Position numbers and translations under genes: made by a program | In this document: positions 15,258 through 23,632 of the stretch, one piece after another | Numbering within the stretch: the stretch's first letter is position 1 | How the letters are laid out: each line of letters begins with the position of its first letter | From: a virus | DNA length: 34,266 bases | Virus record (IMG/VR): IMGVR_UViG_3300010885_010146 | Span: 1 to 34,266 of that record | Direction: 5' to 3' (one strand) | The notes under the pieces: model-generated | What the model was told of the DNA's origin: nothing | Database searches by the model: none | The model's input: the letters and a program-made list of their open reading frames with translations, nothing else

Positions 15258-15527
15258 TTAAAACGCTCCTAACCATAGAGGAAAATTAGGGTCTCCACCC
15301 TCAAACATTACCCAAACACCCGCACCAGGGTCTGGCACAAATAACGTAGCTGTTACTGCTGGATGTATACCCCAAGCCCAATTTGTAACGGCATTACCTA
15401 AAATCTGTGGAACTTGCATGCGAATTCTACTTTTATTTTCTGGGTCAGTAGTATCAACTACCACTCCACGGTAAACGCCATAAAACCGTTTATCCCAAGA
15501 TTCTGTAAAAAATGGATCAGAGTACAC
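15258..15527 (-). CDS. Minimal baseplate spike protein (gp5/VgrG-type OB fold)
   Basis: This 89-aa protein looks like the OB-fold of gp5/gpV/VgrG spike proteins: GVYRGVVVDTTDPENKSRIRMQVPQI, then PDPGAGVWVMFEGGDPNFPLWLG. It ends right there (LGAF) without lysozyme, beta-helix or PAAR-like tip. Such OB domains cap the hub trimer and carry the needle. Either the needle is supplied by another protein or this phage uses a very short tip. It overlaps the hub gene by 11 nt and is followed at once by the gp25-like gene. Confidence 0.85.
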   Translation of the reverse strand: MYSDPFFTESWDKRFYGVYRGVVVDTTDPENKSRIRMQVPQILGNAVTNWAWGIHPAVTATLFVPDPGAGVWVMFEGGDPNFPLWLGAF

Positions 15528-16782
15528 CTATCTTCTCCAATCTAGATATTACGTAGGAGGTTCTTTCAGAAGAAGCCACTGCTACGTTTGTTCCGCCAGA
15601 ATTTTTTCCATCTGAAACCCATATATTAGTTTGAGGATCAAGCAAAGATGACTCGTTAATGATTTCGTTTCTTTGCCCAGGAGTTATAGTTCTTACTTGA
15701 GTAACATCGGGAGCAGATACTAAATTTCCATCAGACCATGCGTTAGCTGCACCAAGAGAATCTGAGCCAATGTTAAGCACGGTTGTATACCGTAAAATAT
15801 TTTGAGATTCTTCTACGATTTTATGCTGGGCAGATAAAACTATCCAATATCCGGAGTACTCAGGCCCAATCCCAGACAAGTAAACAGGTTTGTCGGGGGA
15901 AATATCTGCCGTACCAACAATTTCTACTTGAGCGCGGTATGGAAATCTATTTCTTTGGTCGATAGCGTACGCTTCATACGCGGCTGCATCGGCTCCTGGG
16001 GCAGTGACGTTTGTAGCAAAACTATCAAAGTACTCAGTTATATAAGTTTCTCTTGTTACATTTGGTCGAGCTGTATTCACTACAATACTTATATTGTTTG
16101 TTCTAGGGTCTACTCCACCAATTTGTGCGTTAGATTTATACGCGTCTACGTATTTTGTGCTTTCTCCAAGTAATAGCTTAAACGAGTACATAGTTGAACC
16201 TCGCGGATCGTTAGATTCTCGCATAACAAAACTTGGAGCGGAAGACCTAACTCTTGTGTACTCCGCCGTTAAAGGTTCAAAAAATACAGAAGTGTTTTGA
16301 ATGCGAAGGGTGTACCCGGATTGTTTTGCTAATTTAGTCATAAGCTCTAAATCAGTATGCCCAGCTTGAACGATCTGTGAATACACGCGAGGATGGTCTT
16401 GAATATTATTTGTAGACCAGCTGTTAGATCTAACAATTTGTTTTACAACTTCGGACGCAGTAGTGTCGTAGTAAACCCGCTGGCGTGCTTGCTTTAGTTG
16501 GTAAGACGCGCCAATTAAAGTCAATTCAACAAACTGTTTACCTGGGCTAATGTCCGGTTTTATATCATGAATGTAGCCAACAAATTCTCGCGTGCTATCT
16601 TTTCCGCGAATAACGCATTTAACTGGGTCTGTTGGTTTTATGTAGTTGTACCTGACATCCCAGTCTCTAAATTTAACTACAACTAGTTCATGCGCGTAAC
16701 GTTCTTGGTTTAGATAAAAATAAGATAACCGCTTAGGAGGGTTTTCAGAAAGCGGAAATTCAATGGAAACATAGTTATACAC
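15517..16782 (-). CDS. Baseplate hub protein, gpD/gp27-like
   Basis: This 421-aa protein resembles the late-control-D/T4 gp27 hub family that joins tail tube to spike. Visible features are beta strands at the start, GYIHDIKPDISPGKQFVELTLIGASYQLK, the helical TASEVVKQIVRSNSW, and QAGHTDLELMTKLAKQSGYTLRIQNTSVFFEPL, a hallmark stretch of gpD-like proteins. The C-terminal ~80 residues are less conserved in character and end in a helix (SYVISRLEKIGVL). It lies between the LysM protein and the OB-fold spike and overlaps both, consistent with hub-spike assembly. Confidence 0.88.
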   Translation of the reverse strand: MYNYVSIEFPLSENPPKRLSYFYLNQERYAHELVVVKFRDWDVRYNYIKPTDPVKCVIRGKDSTREFVGYIHDIKPDISPGKQFVELTLIGASYQLKQARQRVYYDTTASEVVKQIVRSNSWSTNNIQDHPRVYSQIVQAGHTDLELMTKLAKQSGYTLRIQNTSVFFEPLTAEYTRVRSSAPSFVMRESNDPRGSTMYSFKLLLGESTKYVDAYKSNAQIGGVDPRTNNISIVVNTARPNVTRETYITEYFDSFATNVTAPGADAAAYEAYAIDQRNRFPYRAQVEIVGTADISPDKPVYLSGIGPEYSGYWIVLSAQHKIVEESQNILRYTTVLNIGSDSLGAANAWSDGNLVSAPDVTQVRTITPGQRNEIINESSLLDPQTNIWVSDGKNSGGTNVAVASSERTSYVISRLEKIGVL

Positions 16783-17056
16783 GCGGAATCCTAATTATGG
16801 TTCCCGCTGGGATACTAAAAAAATCTACAAGTTCAGGATTGTATTCAAGAATAGTCCACCAAAGATCTGGACGCCTAAAGTATCTTTGGGACAACGCGTG
16901 CAAAGTTTCACCAGGGTTATACACATGAGTAAAGAACGCTATTGAGTCTAAAGAGTCAAAAGAATAAAATACAACAGGGGTTGCCGATCCGTATTCTTCT
17001 TTAGTAAAGTAATCAACAACGGAATTTTTGTAACGAGACCCAGAAAAAATAGTCAT
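16775..17056 (-). CDS. LysM-domain tail/baseplate protein (gp53-like)
   Basis: This 93-aa protein ends in a LysM-like fold (about 44-93): YNPGETLHALSQRYFRRPDLWWTILEYNPELVDFFSIPAGTIIRIP. In contractile tails small LysM proteins (T4 gp53, phage gpX, Afp7-type) clamp the tube end to the baseplate rather than bind peptidoglycan. The N-terminal 43 residues carry a short aromatic beta part (VVFYSFDSL). Its ATG overlaps the stop of the tube-like gene (TAATG), and its end overlaps the hub gene by 8 nt. Confidence 0.87.
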   Translation of the reverse strand: MTIFSGSRYKNSVVDYFTKEEYGSATPVVFYSFDSLDSIAFFTHVYNPGETLHALSQRYFRRPDLWWTILEYNPELVDFFSIPAGTIIRIPRV

Positions 17057-18261
17057 TATCTACTCGACAATCCTGCAGTTGCCATAAGGTTAAACTGCAA
17101 TGTAACGTCAGTACGAATTGGAACCATGCCCTTAGAAAAAGCCATATGATTAACTGTCATATTATTTACGTACCCAAGGTAACTAAGGGGGCCAATGTCA
17201 ATACGAAGCAAGGTAGGCATTAAGAAACCAATATCTGAGGTATCTTTTCCAGTAGCTCTATTAGACCAACCTGGACCGTTTATAGCTTTGTACAAGTATT
17301 CTAAATCGGCAATAGTTCCGTATTTTTGAAGCTCTAAGATTTTTTCGCCTACATTTTGTCCAAGATCCCCAGCCGAAGAACTAAAACTATCAAATCCTTG
17401 GCTGTTAAAACCTTCAGCTCCTGAATAATATTGCGAGTACGAATTTGCGTATCTCGCGTATACGTCACTTCCGTCAGGCTCAGTTCCTCTAGGAAGGGAC
17501 TTAATGCACGCAAAATCATTTGTTCTATCAAGTCTTAGTGACACGCTTAAGTACTCACCACTAGGAAAAGCTCCAACAACATCTACAAATTTATCTGCAA
17601 AGGATGGAGTAATGTCCATATTGACAGACACCGAAGTAGAAAAATTTTCTGGGTTCCACAGAAATTGAAACCCGTAGCGAGGGTCTTTAGCGTGAGACCC
17701 GTTACCGGTATTGTACGTACTAGTATCTATATACGTATTATCAACTCTAGAGTACCAATAGATACGCCCACGACGGTACTTAGGGGAAGACCCCAAAGTA
17801 AACGCTTGTGAGTTTACAGTTAAAGAATCATCAGAAGGTTCTATCGGAAGACTCCACTTATGTGGGGGTAAATTCCAACGGTACCCGTACAAACCAATGC
17901 CTGTACTAGAACCAACATTGTTGTTACCACTATTTTGAGGGGAGTCCGGAGATAAACCAGAAGTTGTGTCAATGTTATAATTAGTATTTGAAGGTGGCGG
18001 CTCAGAAACGCTTTGAGTAACTTTGCTTGTAATGGTAGACCCGCCACTACCACTTCCAGTTGTCTTGCTTTGTACAGCAGCTTTAGCGGCTTTAACGTAT
18101 GCTGCGTCTTCTTTACGCGTATCAATTAAAGCGGCTTGTTGAGCGGTAAGAACTACTGCGCGTGTAGTGCGTGATTCCCTTACATTTGCAGCAGTGGGCA
18201 CTATATAAAGCGGAGCTGGTTTAACGGCGCCACTGTTTCTATTAGGAGGAACTCTACCCAT
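17056..18261 (-). CDS. Tube-like baseplate protein (CIS-tube/tail initiator type)
   Basis: Of 401 residues, the first ~130 are low-complexity (Ser, Gly, Thr, Ala and Pro) and probably flexible. The folded part includes YGFQFLWNPENFSTSVSVNMD, then SGEYLSVSLRLDRTNDF, and GPLSYLGYVNNMTVNHMAFSKGMVPIRTDVTLQFNL at the end. Short FxWNP motifs followed by alternating beta strands are typical of tube-initiator proteins in contractile systems (Afp7 N-terminal/CIS tube, T4 gp48/54-like role). The next gene encodes the LysM part that in Afp7 is fused to this domain, so this phage appears to have the two split. A good ribosome site (AAGGAG, six nt) precedes the ATG. Confidence 0.7.
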   Translation of the reverse strand: MGRVPPNRNSGAVKPAPLYIVPTAANVRESRTTRAVVLTAQQAALIDTRKEDAAYVKAAKAAVQSKTTGSGSGGSTITSKVTQSVSEPPPSNTNYNIDTTSGLSPDSPQNSGNNNVGSSTGIGLYGYRWNLPPHKWSLPIEPSDDSLTVNSQAFTLGSSPKYRRGRIYWYSRVDNTYIDTSTYNTGNGSHAKDPRYGFQFLWNPENFSTSVSVNMDITPSFADKFVDVVGAFPSGEYLSVSLRLDRTNDFACIKSLPRGTEPDGSDVYARYANSYSQYYSGAEGFNSQGFDSFSSSAGDLGQNVGEKILELQKYGTIADLEYLYKAINGPGWSNRATGKDTSDIGFLMPTLLRIDIGPLSYLGYVNNMTVNHMAFSKGMVPIRTDVTLQFNLMATAGLSSR

Positions 18262-18263
18262 GC

Positions 18264-19799
18264 TTAACTCCTTGCCGCATTAATCATAGAAGTTGTAACT
18301 TGATTAGCAAACGCCCATGGATCAGAGCCAGTAGGGGCGGTAACATTAATAGTTATAGCGCCTGTGTAAACAGGTGCAGTAGAAACTGGTAGGGCTCCAT
18401 AATTTTGATTGTTTGTGCCAGGGCTATAGTTAGGATCCATATTATAACCAGCTGCACCGGCCCCAACAATAAGCGAACCAGCAGTAGCAGCGCCCAGTGC
18501 TTTTGACAGGGGTCCGGCTTTTGGAAAAAATGAGCTACCTGCCCCAACAATACTGTCAGTTAATAGTGCGCCGGCTCCGCCACGAAGGCCGCCAAAGGTA
18601 TCAATACCAACCATTGCGGCTTGAGCACCTTTAAGTAGTCCACTTCCCCCTTTCCCTAAATACTTGTCTAATAATGAGTTATCGTTAAGGTCGCCGCCAG
18701 CAAGTTTAGCTAATCCGCCGTACAACCCTGAGGCAAACTTGTTAGCTCCTATGAAGCCCTCATTAGTTGCGCGAGACCACTGTTGTAACATGTCTTGTTC
18801 GCTGATGTTACGCTTAGCAAGACTTACAACAGGTGCAGATAGACCACCTGTACGAAGCATTCCTTCCCGAGATCCAGATGTACGAAGAGACGCTCCACCG
18901 GAGTTAGCCATTTGAATAAGGCCTGCTAAAACTGTTTGTCTTAGTGCGGCATCATTACCAAAATACTGGTTAAGAATACTGTCAAGCGCGTTACCCGACA
19001 TAGCGGAAACGGCAATTGACTGCGCGGTAACATTTCCAGTGCCAGCAGATTGCTCTAACATTTTAAAAACTTGACCAATAACGTCTGGAAGATCATTCAT
19101 TTGGCCTTGACCGTTACGGACGTTAACGCCGATCATGCGAAGCATGTTTACATTACGAGCCGTATTGAGACCAGCCATAGCGGACATACCACCTTGAAGG
19201 CCAAGTCCTGGGGTTAAGTTAGACGCAAGTGCGGCGCCCCCAAGCACACCTCCAAATGTTCCCGTAGCGCCGTAGTTGTTTAACCCTGGAAGCAATCCTT
19301 GTCCCGCGCCTTGATTGGCAGCAGCGGCTGCATCAATTGCGCTTGTAGGAGTACCTAGGTTAGCAGCTGCGTTCTGTACGTTAAATGCCCCACCAATATT
19401 TCGCATAGATCCGCTTTGTCCGTAAAAACGAAGTCTATTAGCTAAAGCATCAAGATTCATGGCCTCTTGTGTAGATGGAAGCATACCCGATACTGCACCC
19501 AAAGCTTGTATACCACTTCCAAAAAGTTGTTGTCGGCGGCTTCTAGTATTAGGGTCTTTAAAGTCAGGAATTCCCCCAACATCTAAAATATTACCCGAGC
19601 CACCGCCGCCACTAACGTTGCCTGCGTTACCCGTGGTTGAGCTAGATTGATTAGCACCAGTAGAACTACCAGCACCGCCGCCACCACCACGAATATTGCC
19701 GCCTATAAGCTTTGCTTTAGCAGCAATACTTGTAAACAAACCATCGGTAGTCTGCAGTTTTTTGTTTAAATCATCTACTGCATCTGAAGCATCAGACAT
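18264..19799 (-). CDS. Putative tail tape-measure protein
   Basis: This 511-aa protein is Gly/Ala/Ser/Asn-rich. It begins with a short helix (DAVDDLNKKLQ), then a long Gly-rich stretch (about 35-75), helical segments in the middle (DVIGQVFKMLEQSAG, LDSILNQYFG, AAMVGIDTFGG) and a hydrophobic segment near 430-455 (ALGAATAGSLIVGAGAAGY). It ends in beta sequence (AITINVTAPTG). Position after the tube and assembly genes and before the tube-initiator/LysM/hub set is the usual tape-measure place. By the rule of about 1.5 angstrom per residue it would set a tail of roughly 75 nm. It lacks the long coiled coils typical of many tape measures, so the call rests mainly on position. Confidence 0.6.
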   Translation of the reverse strand: MSDASDAVDDLNKKLQTTDGLFTSIAAKAKLIGGNIRGGGGGAGSSTGANQSSSTTGNAGNVSGGGGSGNILDVGGIPDFKDPNTRSRRQQLFGSGIQALGAVSGMLPSTQEAMNLDALANRLRFYGQSGSMRNIGGAFNVQNAAANLGTPTSAIDAAAAANQGAGQGLLPGLNNYGATGTFGGVLGGAALASNLTPGLGLQGGMSAMAGLNTARNVNMLRMIGVNVRNGQGQMNDLPDVIGQVFKMLEQSAGTGNVTAQSIAVSAMSGNALDSILNQYFGNDAALRQTVLAGLIQMANSGGASLRTSGSREGMLRTGGLSAPVVSLAKRNISEQDMLQQWSRATNEGFIGANKFASGLYGGLAKLAGGDLNDNSLLDKYLGKGGSGLLKGAQAAMVGIDTFGGLRGGAGALLTDSIVGAGSSFFPKAGPLSKALGAATAGSLIVGAGAAGYNMDPNYSPGTNNQNYGALPVSTAPVYTGAITINVTAPTGSDPWAFANQVTTSMINAARS

Positions 19800-19912
19800 T
19801 AGCTATACCTCGTTGACCTTTCAAGCCAGTTAATTCTTTCTCGCATGGAGAGTGAGCGCACGTCGCTCAGAGGCCAGTTAAATGCTCGAATTAGTACTTC
19901 GTATTGGTCCAT
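19799..19912 (-). CDS. 37-aa ORF, possible frameshift extension of the tail-assembly gene
   Basis: A 37-aa frame (MDQYEVLIRAF ... SMRERINWLERS) fills the gap between the Cys4 protein and the tape-measure gene, and its TAA overlaps the next ATG (TAATG). The NWP...SMRERINWLER pattern is like the C-terminal (T) part of tail-assembly chaperones. The ATG at 19912 has no ribosome site. The frame is open upstream to 19954, so it overlaps the last codons of the preceding gene in the +1 frame. It could be made by +1 frameshifting (about 50 added residues) or by reinitiation. It is real coding sequence in my view; the way it is expressed is uncertain. Confidence 0.65.
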   Translation of the reverse strand: MDQYEVLIRAFNWPLSDVRSLSMRERINWLERSTRYS

Positions 19913-19934
19913 TAAATTTGTGTATGCTTCGTCG

Positions 19935-20738
19935 CTATATACGAAACAAATCGGCTAGGCTAAATGAAACTGGAATATCGGTTCCACATGCCTCGCAAGC
20001 CTTTGATACCTCCCCGAGGCGTGGCCCAGGGCTACGATCGTAAACCTCTGAAACCAGTTTTTCACGGTCAAGTATGCCTAGGGATAAAGCGGTTGTGCGA
20101 CCCATAGATGGAGATCCATTTACGGACACAATACATCCAGACAAGATGATAGTAATAAGCTCAGCAGTTACTTTATCGGAAGCTTCCATAAGCTTCTTTT
20201 GTGTAATTCCATTAGGAATACACATAACAACTTCTCCGGCCTTGGTAGACATTTCAAAGGTGCGATCAGCAATTGGGTTGTCCAGTTCTTTAACCTTGAC
20301 ATCAGTTTCTAAGTTAATGTCTAAAACTTGTTGTTTTCCACAAGATCTACAGATGGTTGGCACATGAACTTCTTTACCAAAAGTAGCAATCCTAATACTT
20401 AACAAAATTGCGTCTCTGTCGCCAGCAAGTAACTCGTCTAAGTCTGAAGACTTAACTGGGTTACCGCCTAAGCTAACTAACCCTCGGTTCAGAACCGCGT
20501 TAATTGATCCTGATACAGAGCCGGTTTTGGCAATAAATTCTTCGTCCGCCCCGTTTAGTTCTCGAATTTCGGCGTATTTTACTAATAATCCGTCTTTGCT
20601 AATAAACCCACCCGGAAGAGAAACCTCGTTTATTGGAGGCGAAGTTGTGGTAATCTCCTTTTCAGAAGACTCCCCCATATTCTCAAACTGGTTTCCAAGT
20701 TGGGTTATTAATGATGGATCAGTAACAATATTTGACAT
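19935..20738 (-). CDS. T4-like baseplate/tail-assembly protein with a Cys4 zinc site
   Basis: This 267-aa protein has a disordered first ~40 residues (Ser, Glu and Pro). A mixed domain follows with KYAEIRELNGADEEFIA, LNRGLVSLGG and LLAGDRDAILLSIRIATFG. There are two CxxC pairs, Cys130/Cys133 (CRSCGK) and Cys248/Cys251 (CEACGT), that could bind one zinc. The RELNGADEE and LLAGDRDAILL signatures are those of T4-type baseplate/tail-assembly proteins (T4_baseplate family, gp26-like), which in other phages take the tail-assembly-chaperone place. Location between tube and tape-measure genes agrees with a chaperone role. Ribosome site AAGGAG is well placed. Function is family-level inference. Confidence 0.72.
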   Translation of the reverse strand: MSNIVTDPSLITQLGNQFENMGESSEKEITTTSPPINEVSLPGGFISKDGLLVKYAEIRELNGADEEFIAKTGSVSGSINAVLNRGLVSLGGNPVKSSDLDELLAGDRDAILLSIRIATFGKEVHVPTICRSCGKQQVLDINLETDVKVKELDNPIADRTFEMSTKAGEVVMCIPNGITQKKLMEASDKVTAELITIILSGCIVSVNGSPSMGRTTALSLGILDREKLVSEVYDRSPGPRLGEVSKACEACGTDIPVSFSLADLFRI

Positions 20739-20761
20739 CTTATGCTCCTTATTTTAGTTTA

Positions 20762-21388
20762 TTATAGCAGCTGGCCTGGGTTATTATTTGGGTCTCTGGC
20801 TGTGCCGTCATCGTTTACAAATGCTACTGAAAGTCCTTCGTGAATTAATGTTATTGTTTCAAAAAGGATTTGGTTTTCAGCGGCATTTAAATCGTCGTAA
20901 GCTAGCGCAGCAATCCATGCATTACGAAGAATGAAGGACATACGTTGGTCATTACGAATACCGTCAGCATTTGGGTGATCCATTACTGAGATCTTTACAT
21001 TGCATCGGAACTGCGAAGGGCGGTTTACGTTATCCAGGTTTAATCCCTCACCTGAAGCAACAGCGTTTAAACCTCGCATCCAAGTAATTGCTTGATCGTT
21101 TCCATACAGAACGCCTCGTGTAAAGGTTACCGGTCCAAAAGAAACCATTCCAGGAATCTGGTGAATAGTAGTATTGTAGCCACCTTCACGGTAAGGGATA
21201 GCCGCAGTAGTTACTGCAAGACCAGTTACTGAGCTAAATCCTCCTGTAAATCCACCAGCCGTATTAGTTGTAATTCGGCTATCAAACGCGCTTGTAGTGT
21301 CTACTGGTAAAAACTCGGCTTTAAACCGAAACTTGCGTAACGGGTCAGTTAAAATTGTTCCGCGGTCTTCAATTGTTCTAATTGGCAT
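20762..21388 (-). CDS. Tail tube protein (gp19-like)
   Basis: This 208-aa protein should form the inner tube of the contractile tail. It starts with DPLRKFRFKAEF, has GGFSSVTGLAVTTAAIPYREGGYNTTIHQIPGMVSFGPVTFTRGVLYGNDQAITW, and ends with helices and strands including ILFETITLIHEGLSV. The combination 'FSSVTGL ... YREGG ... IPGM ... VTFTRGV' is a hallmark of T4 gp19-like tubes. It follows the sheath gene with only 14 nt between and has a strong AAGGAG. No deviation from a complete tube protein is seen. Confidence 0.92.
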   Translation of the reverse strand: MPIRTIEDRGTILTDPLRKFRFKAEFLPVDTTSAFDSRITTNTAGGFTGGFSSVTGLAVTTAAIPYREGGYNTTIHQIPGMVSFGPVTFTRGVLYGNDQAITWMRGLNAVASGEGLNLDNVNRPSQFRCNVKISVMDHPNADGIRNDQRMSFILRNAWIAALAYDDLNAAENQILFETITLIHEGLSVAFVNDDGTARDPNNNPGQLL

Positions 21389-21402
21389 TATTTTCTATCT
21401 CC

Positions 21403-23601
21403 TTAGACAGAGGTGGTTACGGTAGCGCCACCATCGAGCTGACCGATACGAATGATTACGAATTCAGCTGGCTTTTGCAAAGCAACACCAACTTCAATAT
21501 GTAGTTCACCAGCGTTAATTGAGTTAACGGTATTAATAGATGAATCACATTTAACATAGAATGCTTGGCTAGCAGTAGATCCCGCAAGACCCCCACGACG
21601 CCAGAAATCATTCAAGAAACTACTAACTACGCCATTAACAACAACCCATAGGTTGGAGTCATTTGGCTCAAACACTGCAAAAGCTGTAATGTTCTTTAAG
21701 TTAGACCCTAAATAATTAAGAGTACGACGAACTGGTACATACTTATCTGCAGTGGAACTGCTTAGAGTGCGAGCGCCCATTACACAAATACCTGAACCTG
21801 GAACAAATCTAATAATGTTTAAGTTTGTAGGGTTATTAGAAATTAAATTAAATTCCGTGTTACTTACTGACGGGACAGACACAGCAGTTCTAACGATAGA
21901 TGCGGAACCTGCGGGAGCCTTGAAGACCCCGCGAGAGTTATCCGTTTCCGAATAGACCGCAGCAATAGCACCTCCGGGAGCAATGCTTCTTGTTCCGCCT
22001 GTTGTTGAAGCTGGATCAGCAATAACAATGTACGGGTAGTAAGCTGCGCCAAAGTTTCTATTACTTGCGTAAGAGCCTATGCCTATATTAGTTGTTGTCC
22101 CTAAAACGGTGCTTACAGACTCATTAGCCGCGTCAATAATTACAAAAGAATCACCGCGTCCAGCTGCGTATGCTAAAGCCGCGTTAATAGTGGTTGTATT
22201 AGAATTACCTGCCCAGTTAATTAGAAGAGGAGCAGTAACTGAATCAAGTTGCGAAAGAGTAGTGGATGCAGAATTTTGAGCAGTTCCGTCAATTCCAATA
22301 ACTACCGAATAAGTAATATTTGATTCGCTAGCAACACCTACGCGTATTTCCCCAGGTGAAGTCTGCGAAAAACTACTTACATTCCAGTTAAACGAGTAGC
22401 TAGCAGCCGAGTTAACGTTGTAAGAAGTGGCCCCACCCCAACTACCTGTGAATGCGGGTAGACGACGAGCTCCGGTAGCGGATGAGACTAAATCTGTTAA
22501 TTCAATCCAAGTTGACGACACTACCGCAGGAGCATACCGAGCGCTAGTTGGGTCCATGTTTAAGTAAGTAAATCGTTCAATAAGATCTGCAGCAGTAATT
22601 TCCGTAGAAGATGTTGCGGAAATATCAAAATACACTTCTAGGTCAAAGTGATCTGCTAATGCGTTAGGTGTAACGCTTACCCATAAGCTATTCCCCCACG
22701 AACCAGCCTGTTTAGCTGCTACACGTAAAGTAGTTTTTGAGCTTGGAGCGCCGCCTGTTACAGTTACAGATGCTGTAGTAGCAGTTGTTGTAGATGCAAT
22801 AGCCGACCCAGTATCTGCAATAATTTTAAGCGAAGTATTAGTAGCGCTGTCTACTACCCAGTTATTAGTATTAAGGAAGCTGTAATTTCCAGCGGGAACA
22901 CCCGCAAAAGATACTGTAGAGCCCGGTACAAACGTAGCAAATGGAGTACCAGCAGTAGCGGTAATAGATAGAACTTTAGTAGCGTAGTCTGTAGTGCCGT
23001 TTAAAGTAAGAGCGCCAGTAACTACTGTTTGAGCATTTTGATCGCGAAGATCAACAGACGCTTTAATCGCACCATTATTAATATCTCGAACAATGTATGC
23101 TTGTGAGCCACCGTTGTCAAAAAACGTTTTTACAGCGTATTTAAGGTCAGAGTCAGGAGCCGCAGATAAAGTAGCGTTACTAAGGGCAACGGTTGGGACT
23201 TTATCTACAACAAACACAGTTGCACTTGTTACAGAAATAACTTTAGTATCAGACTGTAAGGTTCCAGTGCCAGTAACTACAGTAACTACAGAACCAATCT
23301 GTAGTTTATCTGTTGAAGCGCAAGTTATAGTTGCAGAAGAACTTACTGCGTTGCTAAGTATAGTGTTAGGTGTGCCACTAAAAGTATTAGTGTTTGCACC
23401 ATAACTAAACAAGTTAACAAACTCGTTCCAGTTAGTAAGTAAAGTAGGTACGCCAACAACATTACCGTTTGAAGTTGTTGTTGGGCCGCGGTCAGAAAAT
23501 CCAATAAAAGCCGCTACAGATTCAGAAGTTACTGAAAATATAGGGACATTTGGCGTTAGTGTTTCTTCGATGTAAACACCAGGCTTATTGTATGTAGCCA
23601 T
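21403..23601 (-). CDS. Tail sheath protein
   Basis: This 732-aa protein is the contractile sheath. The N-terminus YNKPGVYIEETLTP is diagnostic, followed by VAAFIGFSDRGP and LLTNWNEFVNLFSYG. The conserved C-terminal domain includes RTLNYLGSNLKNITAFAVFEPND, FLNDFWRRGGLAGSTASQAFYVKCD and GELHIEVGVALQKPAEFVIIRIGQ. The middle (about 80-480) carries Thr/Ser/Ala-rich inserted beta domains, as in larger T4-type sheaths. AAGGAG lies close to the ATG. It is followed by the tube gene in the standard order. Confidence 0.95.
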   Translation of the reverse strand: MATYNKPGVYIEETLTPNVPIFSVTSESVAAFIGFSDRGPTTTSNGNVVGVPTLLTNWNEFVNLFSYGANTNTFSGTPNTILSNAVSSSATITCASTDKLQIGSVVTVVTGTGTLQSDTKVISVTSATVFVVDKVPTVALSNATLSAAPDSDLKYAVKTFFDNGGSQAYIVRDINNGAIKASVDLRDQNAQTVVTGALTLNGTTDYATKVLSITATAGTPFATFVPGSTVSFAGVPAGNYSFLNTNNWVVDSATNTSLKIIADTGSAIASTTTATTASVTVTGGAPSSKTTLRVAAKQAGSWGNSLWVSVTPNALADHFDLEVYFDISATSSTEITAADLIERFTYLNMDPTSARYAPAVVSSTWIELTDLVSSATGARRLPAFTGSWGGATSYNVNSAASYSFNWNVSSFSQTSPGEIRVGVASESNITYSVVIGIDGTAQNSASTTLSQLDSVTAPLLINWAGNSNTTTINAALAYAAGRGDSFVIIDAANESVSTVLGTTTNIGIGSYASNRNFGAAYYPYIVIADPASTTGGTRSIAPGGAIAAVYSETDNSRGVFKAPAGSASIVRTAVSVPSVSNTEFNLISNNPTNLNIIRFVPGSGICVMGARTLSSSTADKYVPVRRTLNYLGSNLKNITAFAVFEPNDSNLWVVVNGVVSSFLNDFWRRGGLAGSTASQAFYVKCDSSINTVNSINAGELHIEVGVALQKPAEFVIIRIGQLDGGATVTTSV

Positions 23602-23632
23602 TCTATCTCCTTAAATAGGTGTTAATAAATAG

